In this document: positions 1 to 7,671 of the stretch, piece after piece
Layout: each line of letters starts with the position of its first letter
How positions within the stretch are numbered: position 1 is the stretch's first letter
Assembly (NCBI RefSeq): GCF_013376105.1
Contig: NZ_JAAMFM010000016.1
Coordinates: forward strand, 25,544-89,543
From: Arthrobacter wenxiniae
GTDB taxonomy: Bacteria > Actinomycetota > Actinomycetes > Actinomycetales > Micrococcaceae
Length of the DNA stretch: 64,000 nucleotides
Reading direction: 5' to 3'
Made by a program: the position numbers and the translations under genes
Notes under the pieces: model-generated
Database searches by the model: none
What the model was told of the DNA's origin: nothing
The model's input: only the letters and a program-made list of their open reading frames with translations

Positions 1-342
1 TACCCGGACGACGGCGCGTTCCCCGGCCGGGATGCGCAGCGCCTGCAACGCGTTGGCAGCGCCCGCCGAGGGCTGCCAGCCGTCCCGCACCTGGCCCCGC
101 AGCAGGCGGGGCGACTCGTTCGCCAGCCGAAGGACCGCCGTCGTGCTCTCGGTGAGGCGCACGCCGGCGGGCATTTCGCGGCGGACGGCGATGCGGCGCG
201 GGGAGGCCGCCAGCAGCAGGTCGGCGGCGGACACCGCCAGCAGCACGGCAAGCGCAACCACCCAGGTGATGGCATACGGCGCGGCGATGAGCGGCACCAC
301 CAGAAGCAGCGCCAGGAGGAAGAACCTGCCCGAAATGGCCAT
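1..342 (-). CDS. DUF58 domain protein, N-terminal part (runs off the left edge)
   Basis: Only the first 114 codons are inside the window; the gene continues beyond base 1. The start is the ATG at 342, 15 nt after the MoxR stop. The first ~45 residues form two closely spaced hydrophobic helices. They are followed by a basic stretch and a beta-rich segment on 'conflict' between strands (residues ~50-114), the usual N-terminus of DUF58 membrane proteins. DUF58 proteins commonly sit directly behind a MoxR AAA+ ATPase, as here, and are thought to act with it on cell-envelope targets; the molecular job is unknown. The family call rests on the N-terminus and on context, since the diagnostic C-terminal part is not visible. 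Confidence 0.75.
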   Translation of the reverse strand, partial: MAISGRFFLLALLLVVPLIAAPYAITWVVALAVLLAVSAADLLLAASPRRIAVRREMPAGVRLTESTTAVLRLANESPRLLRGQVRDGWQPSAGAANALQALRIPAGERAVVRV

Positions 343-357
343 GTCCGAGACCCGGGC

Positions 358-1389
358 CTAGCGGGGGACGGGGACGGTGGCGAGGATGGAGTGCAGGATC
401 CCGTCGGCCGTGACGCCGTCCATCTCGGCTTCGGGGCGCAGCGAGACGCGGTGGCGCAGGGCGGGCAGGGCCAGGGCCTTGACGTCGTCCGGGGTGACGA
501 AGCCGCGCCCGCACAGCCACGCGTAGGCGCGGGCGCACTTGAGCAGGGCGGTGGCGCCGCGGGGCGAAACGCCCAGCTGGAACGACGGCGCCGTGCGGGT
601 GGCGCGGGCCAGGTCCACCACGTAGGCGAGGACCTCGGCGGCGACGCCGACCCGGGCGACCGCTTCGCGGGCCTGGGCCAGGTCCGCGGCGCCGGCAACC
701 GCGCGCACTCCGGCGGCCCGGAGGTCCTGCGGGTCAAAGCCCAGGCTGTGGCGGCGGATCACCTCCATTTCCTCCTCACGCGCCGGCAGGTCCATGGAGA
801 GCTTGAGCAGGAACCGGTCCAGCTGCGCCTCCGGCAGGGGGTACGTCCCCTCGTATTCGACGGGGTTTTGCGTGGCTGCCACCATGAACGGGGCGGGCAG
901 CTTCCGGGACACGCCATCCACCGAGACCTGGTGCTCCTCCATGGCCTCAAGCAGCGACGCCTGCGTCTTGGGCGGGGTGCGGTTGATTTCATCGGCCAGC
1001 AGGATGTTGGTGAAAACGGGCCCCTCGCGGAAGGTGAATTCGGAGGTGCGGGCGTCATATACGAGAGATCCCGTGACATCGCCGGGCATCAGGTCCGGGG
1101 TGAACTGCACGCGCTTCGTGTCCAGGCTCAGGGCCGCGGACAGGGCCCGCACCAAGAGCGTCTTGGCCACGCCCGGCACGCCTTCCAGCAGCACGTGCCC
1201 GCCGGCCAGCAGCGCAATCAGGAGCCCGGTCACGGTGGATTCCTGGCCCACCACTGCCTTGGCCACCTCGGCGCGGACCTGCAGGAGTGCAGCGGCCGGG
1301 CCCCCAGGGGCCGCCTGCTGCTGCACGGCGGCATCCGGTGCCGCCGCGGGGGCCTGTGGCAGCTGTGTTTCGGGGTGTTGTGCCGTCAT
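358..1389 (-). CDS. MoxR-family AAA+ ATPase
   Basis: This 343-residue protein has a full AAA_3 (MoxR) core. Walker A is GVPGVAKT at residues 70-77 and Walker B is NILLADEINR at about 128-137. A sensor-1 region (VAATQNPVEYEGTYPLPEAQ) and a C-terminal AAA lid with arginine-rich sensor 2 (SPRGATALL) follow. A ~30-residue Ala/Gln/Pro-rich N-terminus precedes the core. MoxR ATPases act as chaperone-like remodelers of neighbouring DUF58/VWA or membrane proteins. The start overlaps the DUF4350 stop by 4 nt (ATGA), which indicates translational coupling, and the DUF58 gene follows directly. The substrate cannot be told from sequence. Confidence 0.93.
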   Translation of the reverse strand: MTAQHPETQLPQAPAAAPDAAVQQQAAPGGPAAALLQVRAEVAKAVVGQESTVTGLLIALLAGGHVLLEGVPGVAKTLLVRALSAALSLDTKRVQFTPDLMPGDVTGSLVYDARTSEFTFREGPVFTNILLADEINRTPPKTQASLLEAMEEHQVSVDGVSRKLPAPFMVAATQNPVEYEGTYPLPEAQLDRFLLKLSMDLPAREEEMEVIRRHSLGFDPQDLRAAGVRAVAGAADLAQAREAVARVGVAAEVLAYVVDLARATRTAPSFQLGVSPRGATALLKCARAYAWLCGRGFVTPDDVKALALPALRHRVSLRPEAEMDGVTADGILHSILATVPVPR

Positions 1390-2585
1390 CGTGGGGCGAC
1401 TTCTTCCTCTAGGGCGGCCAATTGTGCGGCCATGGATAACATTTGCTTGTCGTTCAGCGGGATGCCGGTGATCAGGAGCGCCTCCAGCTGGGCCCGCGGC
1501 CGGCCGGTGCGGGCGGCCGCCGCCTCCACGACGGCGGACGGCCGGGCGTGCATCCCCAGCCGCAGCCCCTGCGCCAGCCTGGTCAGCGTGGCATGCTGCA
1601 GTGCCTCGACGGCGGTGTCCTGCGCCTTTGCGTCCTGGTACAGGCGGGCCCTGCCGGTCACGGTTTCCGACGCCTTCACGATGACCGGCAGCGGCTCAGC
1701 CACGAGCGGCCCGTGCCGGCGTCCGCGCCACAGCATGCCGACCACGGCCACCAGCAGCAGCCAGGCCGACGCCGGAAAAATCCACCGCGGTGTCAGCTCG
1801 GCCAGCGTGGGCGGATGGCCGGCAACCGCCACGTCCTTCAGCGACGCCGTGTACCAGACCAGGTGCGGACGGCTGCCGAGCAGGCGGAACGCGAGGGCCG
1901 CGTTGCCTTGGCCGGCAAGGCGTTCATTGCTGACGACGCCGGGACTCCCCAGCACCGTCACGTCGCCTGAGCTGTTGGCCGCCATGAATCCGGCCGTTCC
2001 CCCGGACGGGACGAAACAGGTCGCCGCGCCGCGGTAGACGAACAGCGACGGCCGGCCTGCCTGGCCGATCCCGTCCACGCCGCGGGCGTCGATGCTGCCG
2101 GCAGCCGTGGCGTCCGCATTGGCGCAGCCGGCACCGGCCGCCACGTCGGCCGTGGCCGCCGCACCGGCCGCCGTGCCGGCACTGGTGATTTCGGGGCTGA
2201 GGTTTTTGACGGTGAGCGGCCCGGGGGCCAGCGCAACGAGGGCTGCGCCGGAATCCCTGGCGGAACCGGCCAGCCGGGCGGCCTGGCCGGGCTGGAGCAG
2301 GGACAGCGGGTCGTAGAGCAGGACCGTGCTGCCGTTGCGGCCGTTGGCCGCCAGGGCCTGCGCCGTGGCCTCGAGCGAGTCGGTGGCGGTGACCTGGACG
2401 CCGTGGCGCCGCAGGACGGTTGACGCCGCCTGGCCGCCGTCGGGCGCGGGGTTGGTGACGGACAGCGCATCGGCACTCCCGCCCCCGACGGTGGAGGCCA
2501 CCAGCCCGCCCACAGTCACGGCCACAAGCGCGGCGCCGCCAACAAGCCAAAACCTGTGCTTCCGCCACCACGCTGCCGCGCTCAT
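1386..2585 (-). CDS. DUF4350 domain membrane protein
   Basis: The 399-residue protein has one N-terminal membrane helix (residues ~10-30), an extracytoplasmic domain of ~220 residues and a second helix near residue 265-285. A cytoplasmic helical tail of ~115 residues follows. The soluble part resembles DUF4350, a GATase-like fold: an SVTNPAPDGGQAA segment, a 'VLLYDPLSLL' strand, and a conserved 'GSPGVVSNERLAGQGNAALAFRLLG' stretch given here only in part. The gene overlaps both neighbours by 4 nt, so it is cotranslated with the DUF4129 and MoxR genes. DUF4350 proteins are standard members of MoxR-DUF58-DUF4129 envelope operons; no enzymatic activity is established. Confidence 0.85.
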   Translation of the reverse strand: MSAAAWWRKHRFWLVGGAALVAVTVGGLVASTVGGGSADALSVTNPAPDGGQAASTVLRRHGVQVTATDSLEATAQALAANGRNGSTVLLYDPLSLLQPGQAARLAGSARDSGAALVALAPGPLTVKNLSPEITSAGTAAGAAATADVAAGAGCANADATAAGSIDARGVDGIGQAGRPSLFVYRGAATCFVPSGGTAGFMAANSSGDVTVLGSPGVVSNERLAGQGNAALAFRLLGSRPHLVWYTASLKDVAVAGHPPTLAELTPRWIFPASAWLLLVAVVGMLWRGRRHGPLVAEPLPVIVKASETVTGRARLYQDAKAQDTAVEALQHATLTRLAQGLRLGMHARPSAVVEAAAARTGRPRAQLEALLITGIPLNDKQMLSMAAQLAALEEEVAPR

Positions 2586-3283
2586 TGGCCCCCCGCGGTC
2601 CAGGCGAAGCTCCCGGCGGCACCGTCAAAACCGCCGTCGGGGTGGAGGGGCCGGGTGGCAGCCACGGCCGCGTCGGTGGCCGTGAGTTCGTCATACATGG
2701 CCCGGGACGGTTCCGCGTGCCCGTACCGCACGGCGTTGAACAGCTCCGCGGCCCGCGCCAGGGCGGGCCCGTGGTGGGGGAACGCCAGCTGCAGCCCGCC
2801 GGCCATCTCGACCGCGGTGAGACCCGGGGCGGCCGACGCGGCACCGCGTTCCTCCCCGGCCCGCACGATGGCCCTGAACTGTTCCAGCACCGCCGTGGCC
2901 AGGTCCCCGCGTTCGACGGCGGCCCGGGCCAGTTCCCGGTGCCGGCCGGCACTCAGGGCGGCGGGGCCGTCAAAGACAGCCGGGCCCTGCGCCGCCCTGC
3001 GGTTGAGCCGCGGCCGGACGAGCAGGACTGCCGCAATGATGGCGAGCACCAGCACGCACACGGCCACAAGCAGCCCGGTGGTGCCACCGAGCGATCCGAG
3101 GCCGTTGAGGAAATCGGCAATGGCATGCTTCAGCCAGCTGAGAACTTGCGCACCGAGTCCGGGCTTGGCGTCCTGGTAGACCGTTCTGGCCAGCTCCTCC
3201 GCGGCCCAGCGGCGTGCCTCGTCGGCCCCCGGGATGACGGGGACGTCCCGCGGCGCTGCCGCGGCCAGGGTCAATGCGATCAT
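2582..3283 (-). CDS. DUF4129 domain protein
   Basis: This 233-residue protein has an N-terminal region of ~55 residues outside the membrane and one hydrophobic helix (residues ~70-93, GLLVAVCVLVLAIIAAVLLV). A C-terminal helical domain of the DUF4129 type (about residues 110-215) follows. The domain is recognisable from the helix pattern around RELARAAVERGD, LEQFRAIVRAGEERG and the late 'AELFNAVRYGHAEPSRAMYDEL' signature. DUF4129 is typically fused or adjacent to transglutaminase-like or MoxR-linked proteins. It is the second gene of the operon, 15 nt behind the upstream membrane protein, and ends in an ATGA overlap with the DUF4350 gene. No clear ribosome site precedes the ATG. Confidence 0.85.
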   Translation of the reverse strand: MIALTLAAAAPRDVPVIPGADEARRWAAEELARTVYQDAKPGLGAQVLSWLKHAIADFLNGLGSLGGTTGLLVAVCVLVLAIIAAVLLVRPRLNRRAAQGPAVFDGPAALSAGRHRELARAAVERGDLATAVLEQFRAIVRAGEERGAASAAPGLTAVEMAGGLQLAFPHHGPALARAAELFNAVRYGHAEPSRAMYDELTATDAAVAATRPLHPDGGFDGAAGSFAWTAGGQ

Positions 3284-3298
3284 CGGGGCGCCGGGCGT

Positions 3299-4702
3299 CT
3301 ACTGGCCGGGGTGCCGGGTGGGCGGCTGTTCGCCCGGATAGGGCGCCGGAGGGGTCGGGGCGGGAGGATTTTGGCCCGGGTGCTGTCCCGGAGGGTGCTG
3401 GCCTGCTTGATAGCGGCCCGCCGCGGCGGGTACGGGCGCCCCGCGGCCGGGGATCCCGCCGTCGTCCGTCCCCGACTCCGATTCCTTGAGCAGGGTGACG
3501 TCGAAGCCGTCCCGCCGCATCCGCAGGTCCACGTAAATCAAGGCCATGACGCCCGTCTGGAAGGCGACGGTCACGGCCCCCACCAAAGCGCCGATGAGGG
3601 CGGATATGACCGACGCAATGACCGAGGTTCCCATCACCTGGTCCGGGGTGGGGGACATGACCGGCAGCAGCAGGCCCAGGAGCAGGCTCACCGGCGTGGT
3701 GATGATGGCGCCAATGGCACCGGCAATGATGGCCGCCAAGGCGGAAATGCCAAACGTGCGCCACCAGTTCTGCTGGGTCAGCTGCCAGGAGCGCTTGAGC
3801 CCGGCAAAGACGCCGATGCCTTCCACGACGATCGCGGCCGGGGCCAGCAGCACCTTGACGCCGGCCCACACGCCCGCGGCAAGGAAGGGAAGGCTCAGGA
3901 GGAGCCCAAAGCCCAAGGCGGCGAAACCGCCGGAGCCGGAGTTGACGGTGTTGGTGGCGAAGAGCAGGCCAATGAGGACGCCGGCGTAAACGGCAACGGC
4001 AACAAGGGTGGCGCCGGCATAGACCAGGGCGAGCAGGAGCAGCGTTCCGATGCGCGGCCTGACCAGCCGCCACATCTGGCCGAAATCCGTCTTGCGGTTC
4101 AGGGTGGCCCGCAGCACCGGAACCACCAGGGCACCCTGCAGCACCATTTCCATCAGGGCGGAGATGAACGAGACGGCGCCGACCCCGATGAACAGTTGGA
4201 GCATGGACGTGGCCAGGCCGTTGAGCTGTGCCTCGGTGGGGGCCGCACCGGACAGGGAGTCGCTGAAAATATTGGACGTCAGGGGGCCCACGGACGAAAG
4301 CGTGATGGCGAGGGTAAGGACGGCCGTGATGACCTGAAAGATCAGGGCCGAGCCAAAGATGGCCTTGCCGTTGTGCCGGGCCGCCTGGAATGCGCCGTCA
4401 AGGACCTCGCCAAGACGCAGCGGACGGAGCGGGATGACGCCGGGCTTGGGCGGTGCCATGTACTGGTTGTAACCGTACGGATTCTGTCCGGGTTGCTGGG
4501 GTTGGCCCCACTGGGGCTGCTGTGCGTACTGGCCCCACGGCGGCTGCGCGGGGGGTTGCTGGGGCTGCTGTGCGTACTGGCCCCACGGCGGCTGCGCGGG
4601 CCCCTGCCCGGCCGCGGGCTCCTGCCCGCGCACTGGCGGAACGGGCTGGCCTGCGGTTCCCCCGTTCGGGTCCAGCGGCGGCTGTTCTGGTTCCTGCGTC
4701 AT
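3299..4702 (-). CDS. Polytopic membrane protein, glycerophosphodiester phosphodiesterase membrane-domain type
   Basis: The 467-residue protein opens with ~95 residues rich in Pro, Gln, Gly and Tyr, including two copies of PPWGQYAQQPQ. About six long hydrophobic segments follow (residues ~110-405), and the tail is again Pro/Gly-rich. The motif IPLRPLRLGEVLDGAF just before the first helix is typical of actinobacterial proteins annotated 'glycerophosphoryl diester phosphodiesterase membrane domain'; no catalytic phosphodiesterase domain is present. It is first in the operon with DUF4129, DUF4350, MoxR and DUF58. Two adjacent ATGs (4705 and 4702) are possible. GGGAG lies 1 nt from the first and 4 nt from the second, so 4702 is preferred. 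Function unknown. Confidence 0.8.
   Translation of the reverse strand: MTQEPEQPPLDPNGGTAGQPVPPVRGQEPAAGQGPAQPPWGQYAQQPQQPPAQPPWGQYAQQPQWGQPQQPGQNPYGYNQYMAPPKPGVIPLRPLRLGEVLDGAFQAARHNGKAIFGSALIFQVITAVLTLAITLSSVGPLTSNIFSDSLSGAAPTEAQLNGLATSMLQLFIGVGAVSFISALMEMVLQGALVVPVLRATLNRKTDFGQMWRLVRPRIGTLLLLALVYAGATLVAVAVYAGVLIGLLFATNTVNSGSGGFAALGFGLLLSLPFLAAGVWAGVKVLLAPAAIVVEGIGVFAGLKRSWQLTQQNWWRTFGISALAAIIAGAIGAIITTPVSLLLGLLLPVMSPTPDQVMGTSVIASVISALIGALVGAVTVAFQTGVMALIYVDLRMRRDGFDVTLLKESESGTDDGGIPGRGAPVPAAAGRYQAGQHPPGQHPGQNPPAPTPPAPYPGEQPPTRHPGQ
4511..4600. repeat. Perfect 42-bp direct repeat inside a coding region
   Basis: Bases 4511-4552 and 4559-4600 are identical over 42 bp, with a period of 48 bp (16 codons). 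The repeat encodes the two PPWGQYAQQPQ blocks in the low-complexity N-terminus of the minus-strand membrane protein. Exact identity at every codon position suggests a recent tandem duplication, and copy number may vary between strains. Confidence 0.95.
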
Positions 4703-4705
4703 CAT

Positions 4706-5003
4706 GCTCCCGTGTCTTGTTCCCCAGTCAAATTGGCCGCTGCGCCACTTGCGGAGGCTCCGTTCCGGGCCTTCAAATGCCCGGTCCGGGACCGGCGGGG
4801 TCCGTACGCTGCTTCCACGTTCAACCCTATCGGCAAGAGCTGCATTTGCCCCGTGACCTGTCGGGATTATGCCGGGCCGGATGCCCGCATGGGCCTGCGG
4901 AATGCCGCCCAGGGGCTTCCGCTCGTAGCAAAACTCCGGTTTCCCCTCGCCGCTGTGGAGGGTCGAAAGCGACTTTCGGCCGTGAATAGGCAAATATAGA
5001 GCT
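4706..5003. promoter_or_regulatory. Divergent intergenic region between the MoxR operon and mtrA
   Basis: This 298-bp gap separates the two divergent operons and must hold promoters for both. No ORF with coding character is visible. The AT-rich stretch just before mtrA (about 4985-5003) contains AAATAT at 4992-4997, 6 nt before the mtrA ATG, which could be a weak -10 for a leaderless message. I could not identify a convincing -35 or a minus-strand promoter. Confidence 0.4.
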
Positions 5004-5678
5004 ATGAAGGCACGCATTTTAGTGGTGGACGACGACGAGGCACTGGCAGAGATGATCGGCATCGTGCTGCGCAATGACGGTTTTGACCCCGTCTTTTGCG
5101 CCGACGGCGCAAGGGCCCTGGAGACTTTCCGCTCCAACAAGCCTGACCTGGTCCTGCTGGACCTCATGCTGCCGGGCATCGACGGGATTGAGGTCTGCCG
5201 GCTCATCCGCGGCGAATCGGACGTGCCCATCGTCATGCTGACGGCCAAGTCGGACACCTCGGACGTGGTCCGCGGACTGGAATCGGGCGCCGACGACTAC
5301 GTGGCGAAGCCGTTCAAGCCTGCCGAGCTGGTGGCCCGCGTGCGTGCCCGCCTGCGCCCCGGGGACGTCAAGGCCCCGGAAACTCTCACCATCGGCGAGA
5401 TCACCATCGATGTGGCCGGGCACGCCGTCCGGCGCGCCGGCGCGCGCATCCTGCTCACCCCCCTGGAATTCGACCTCCTGGTGGCGCTGGCACGCAAGCC
5501 GTGGCAGGTCTTCACCCGCGAACTCCTGCTCGAACAGGTCTGGGGCTACCGCCATGCCGCCGACACCCGCCTTGTCAACGTCCATGTCCAGCGGCTGCGC
5601 TCCAAGATCGAACGCGACCCCGAAGCGCCCGAGGTTGTCCTGACCGTGCGCGGCGTGGGTTACAAGGCCGGGCAGTAG
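5004..5678 (+). CDS. mtrA: MtrA, OmpR-family response regulator
   Basis: This 224-residue protein is a full OmpR/PhoB-type regulator. The receiver domain (residues ~1-118) has the acidic pocket DDD at 9-11, the phospho-acceptor Asp53 in LLDLMLPG, Thr80, and Lys102 in AKPF. The C-terminal winged helix (~130-224) carries the recognition segment around residues 190-205 (ADTRLVNVHVQRLRSKIE). MtrA pairs with the kinase MtrB encoded 37 nt downstream. The order mtrA-mtrB-lpqB is an actinobacterial hallmark, and the system controls cell division, wall hydrolase and osmotic-response genes in related genera. No strong Shine-Dalgarno precedes the ATG, so the start could be leaderless. Confidence 0.97.
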   Translation: MKARILVVDDDEALAEMIGIVLRNDGFDPVFCADGARALETFRSNKPDLVLLDLMLPGIDGIEVCRLIRGESDVPIVMLTAKSDTSDVVRGLESGADDYVAKPFKPAELVARVRARLRPGDVKAPETLTIGEITIDVAGHAVRRAGARILLTPLEFDLLVALARKPWQVFTRELLLEQVWGYRHAADTRLVNVHVQRLRSKIERDPEAPEVVLTVRGVGYKAGQ

Positions 5679-5715
5679 AGGCTCCGACGGCACGGGAACC
5701 AGTGGCGAATCCACT

Positions 5716-7665
5716 ATGAGCACCAACCAAAGAGGGCCGGGAAGGCCCGTGAACAGTCGCCCCGGCGCCACCCGCGTTGGCAGGAACGACGCCGGTGCGC
5801 CTGTTGCGCCTGGCGTCCCGCATTCCGCGGGGGCGGCGGCGCACGGCGATGCGGCAGCCGGCGGCGCCATCTCCCGCGCCTGGCCGGCGCTGCGCCGCGC
5901 ACTGGCCGTGGCTGGTCACTACATCGTGCGGGCGCTCCAGGGCAGCCAGCGGGTGATCATGCGCAGGTGGCGCACCTCGCTGCAGTTGCGCACCGTCCTG
6001 ACCACGCTGGTCATTGCCTCCATCGCCGTAATTGGCGTGGGCGGCTATCTGGCCGGCCAAATCTCCAATGGCCTGTTTAAGGAGCGCCTGTCCCAGGCGC
6101 AGCTGGAGTCCGCCCGCGGTGCCAGCCAGGTCCAGGAAGGCTTCTCCAGTGCGAGCCTCAGCGACCAGCCCATGGTGTCCAAATACGTCAAGGACGAGCT
6201 CAAGCTGCTCGACAGCGGCGCGGACGACAACCGCAAGTACCTGATGGTCAAGATCCCCAAGCAGGACAGCACACTGGCGGTCAGTTCGGTCGACTCCGGA
6301 GGCCTGACTTCCGCCATCATCCCGGACGCGCTCCGCCAGGCAGTGCAGGCGGACAAGGCCGGCCAGTACTGGCAGTCGATCGAACTCCCCACTGGGATCT
6401 CCGGCATGCACCCGGCGGTGGTGGTGGGCAGCCAGGTGGAACTGCTCAACACCCGCTACGAGCTGTACATGATTTACGACCTCAACAGCGCCCAGCTGAC
6501 GTTGAACTACATCCAGTCCGTGCTGTGGCTCGCCGGGGCCATCCTTCTGGTGCTGATTGGCGCCATCGCCTGGTACGTCACGCGGATGGTGGTCAAGCCC
6601 GTCAGCCAGGCCGCGGCGGTGTCCGAGAAACTGGCCGCCGGCCGGCTCGAAGAGCGCATGCCGGTGGTGGGAGAGGACGAGATGGCCCGCCTGGCCACCT
6701 CGTTCAACAGGATGGCGACGTCGCTGCAGGACCAGATCAACGCCCTTGCCGCGCTGTCGGAAATGCAGCAGCGCTTCGTTTCGGATGTTTCCCACGAGCT
6801 GCGCACGCCGTTGACGACGGTGCGCATGGCCGCGGAGGTCCTCTTTGACGCCCGTGAAGACTTCGACCCGGTCAACAAGCGCTCCTCGGAGCTGCTGTTC
6901 CACCAGGTGGAGCGCTTCGAGCTGCTCCTGGCCGACCTGCTGGAGATTTCCCGGTTCGACGCCGGCGTGGCCGATCTTGACGTTGAGTCGCTGGACATCT
7001 TCTCCGTGATCCATTCGGTGATCGACGCCGCCACGCCGGTGGCCGAGGCCAACCGCAGTGAGCTCTCGGTGGTCACGCGGTTGCGCAACCACAAGTGCAT
7101 TGTGGAGATGGATTCCCGCCGGATCGACAGGATCCTGCGCAACCTCGTGCTCAACGCGCTTGAACACAGCGAAGGCCGGCCGGTGAAAATCTTCGTGTCC
7201 GCGGATGAAAGCGCGGTGGCCGTGGCCGTGCGCGACTACGGGATCGGCATGTCCCCGGCCGCCCTGGAACATGTATTTGACCGCTTTTGGCGGGCCGATC
7301 CGGCCCGTGCGCGGACCACAGGCGGCAGCGGCCTGGGCCTGTCCATTGCCACGGAGGACGCCCGGCTGCACGGCGGCTGGCTGGAGGCGTGGGGCGTCCC
7401 CGGCGAAGGGGCCTGTTTCAGGCTTACCCTGCCGCGCAAGCGGGGCGGGGAGCTGGTGCATTCCCCGGTACCCCTCCCGCCCGACGGCGGTGCCGCCGCG
7501 GCCGCGTCCAACCTCAACACCGGCCCCATCATGACCAACACCGGCTCTTTCGGGGTGGTGGGCGCACTGGGTACGATTAATCCGGCCGCTGTCGGTGCCG
7601 CCGGGAGCGGTGCCGCCGCGACCGGGGCCTTCCCCGGCGGCGACTCGTCAAGGGCGGAATCGTGA
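5716..7665 (+). CDS. mtrB: MtrB, membrane sensor histidine kinase
   Basis: The 649-residue kinase has a ~90-residue cytoplasmic N-terminus, TM1 at about 90-115, an extracytoplasmic sensor segment, TM2 at about 267-290 and a HAMP linker. HisKA follows with the H-box SHELRTPLTTVRMA (His360), and then HATPase with N box (NLVLNALEHSE), G1 (DYGIGMSP), F box (FDRFWRADPAR) and G2 (GGSGLGLSIA). The C-terminal ~65 residues are Ala/Gly/Pro-rich and probably disordered. It is the partner of MtrA. The lpqB GTG begins 6 nt after the mtrB stop, so the three genes are coupled. Length and domain order match actinobacterial MtrB. Confidence 0.96.
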   Translation: MSTNQRGPGRPVNSRPGATRVGRNDAGAPVAPGVPHSAGAAAHGDAAAGGAISRAWPALRRALAVAGHYIVRALQGSQRVIMRRWRTSLQLRTVLTTLVIASIAVIGVGGYLAGQISNGLFKERLSQAQLESARGASQVQEGFSSASLSDQPMVSKYVKDELKLLDSGADDNRKYLMVKIPKQDSTLAVSSVDSGGLTSAIIPDALRQAVQADKAGQYWQSIELPTGISGMHPAVVVGSQVELLNTRYELYMIYDLNSAQLTLNYIQSVLWLAGAILLVLIGAIAWYVTRMVVKPVSQAAAVSEKLAAGRLEERMPVVGEDEMARLATSFNRMATSLQDQINALAALSEMQQRFVSDVSHELRTPLTTVRMAAEVLFDAREDFDPVNKRSSELLFHQVERFELLLADLLEISRFDAGVADLDVESLDIFSVIHSVIDAATPVAEANRSELSVVTRLRNHKCIVEMDSRRIDRILRNLVLNALEHSEGRPVKIFVSADESAVAVAVRDYGIGMSPAALEHVFDRFWRADPARARTTGGSGLGLSIATEDARLHGGWLEAWGVPGEGACFRLTLPRKRGGELVHSPVPLPPDGGAAAAASNLNTGPIMTNTGSFGVVGALGTINPAAVGAAGSGAAATGAFPGGDSSRAES

Positions 7666-7671
7666 ACGAAC

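Noticed and set aside
4995..5000. TATAGA as the mtrA -10 element
   Set aside because: Only 3 nt from the ATG, so transcription would begin inside the gene.
5575..7461. Long minus-strand open frame opposite mtrB
   Set aside because: Shadow of the kinase gene; no start signal or domain motif.
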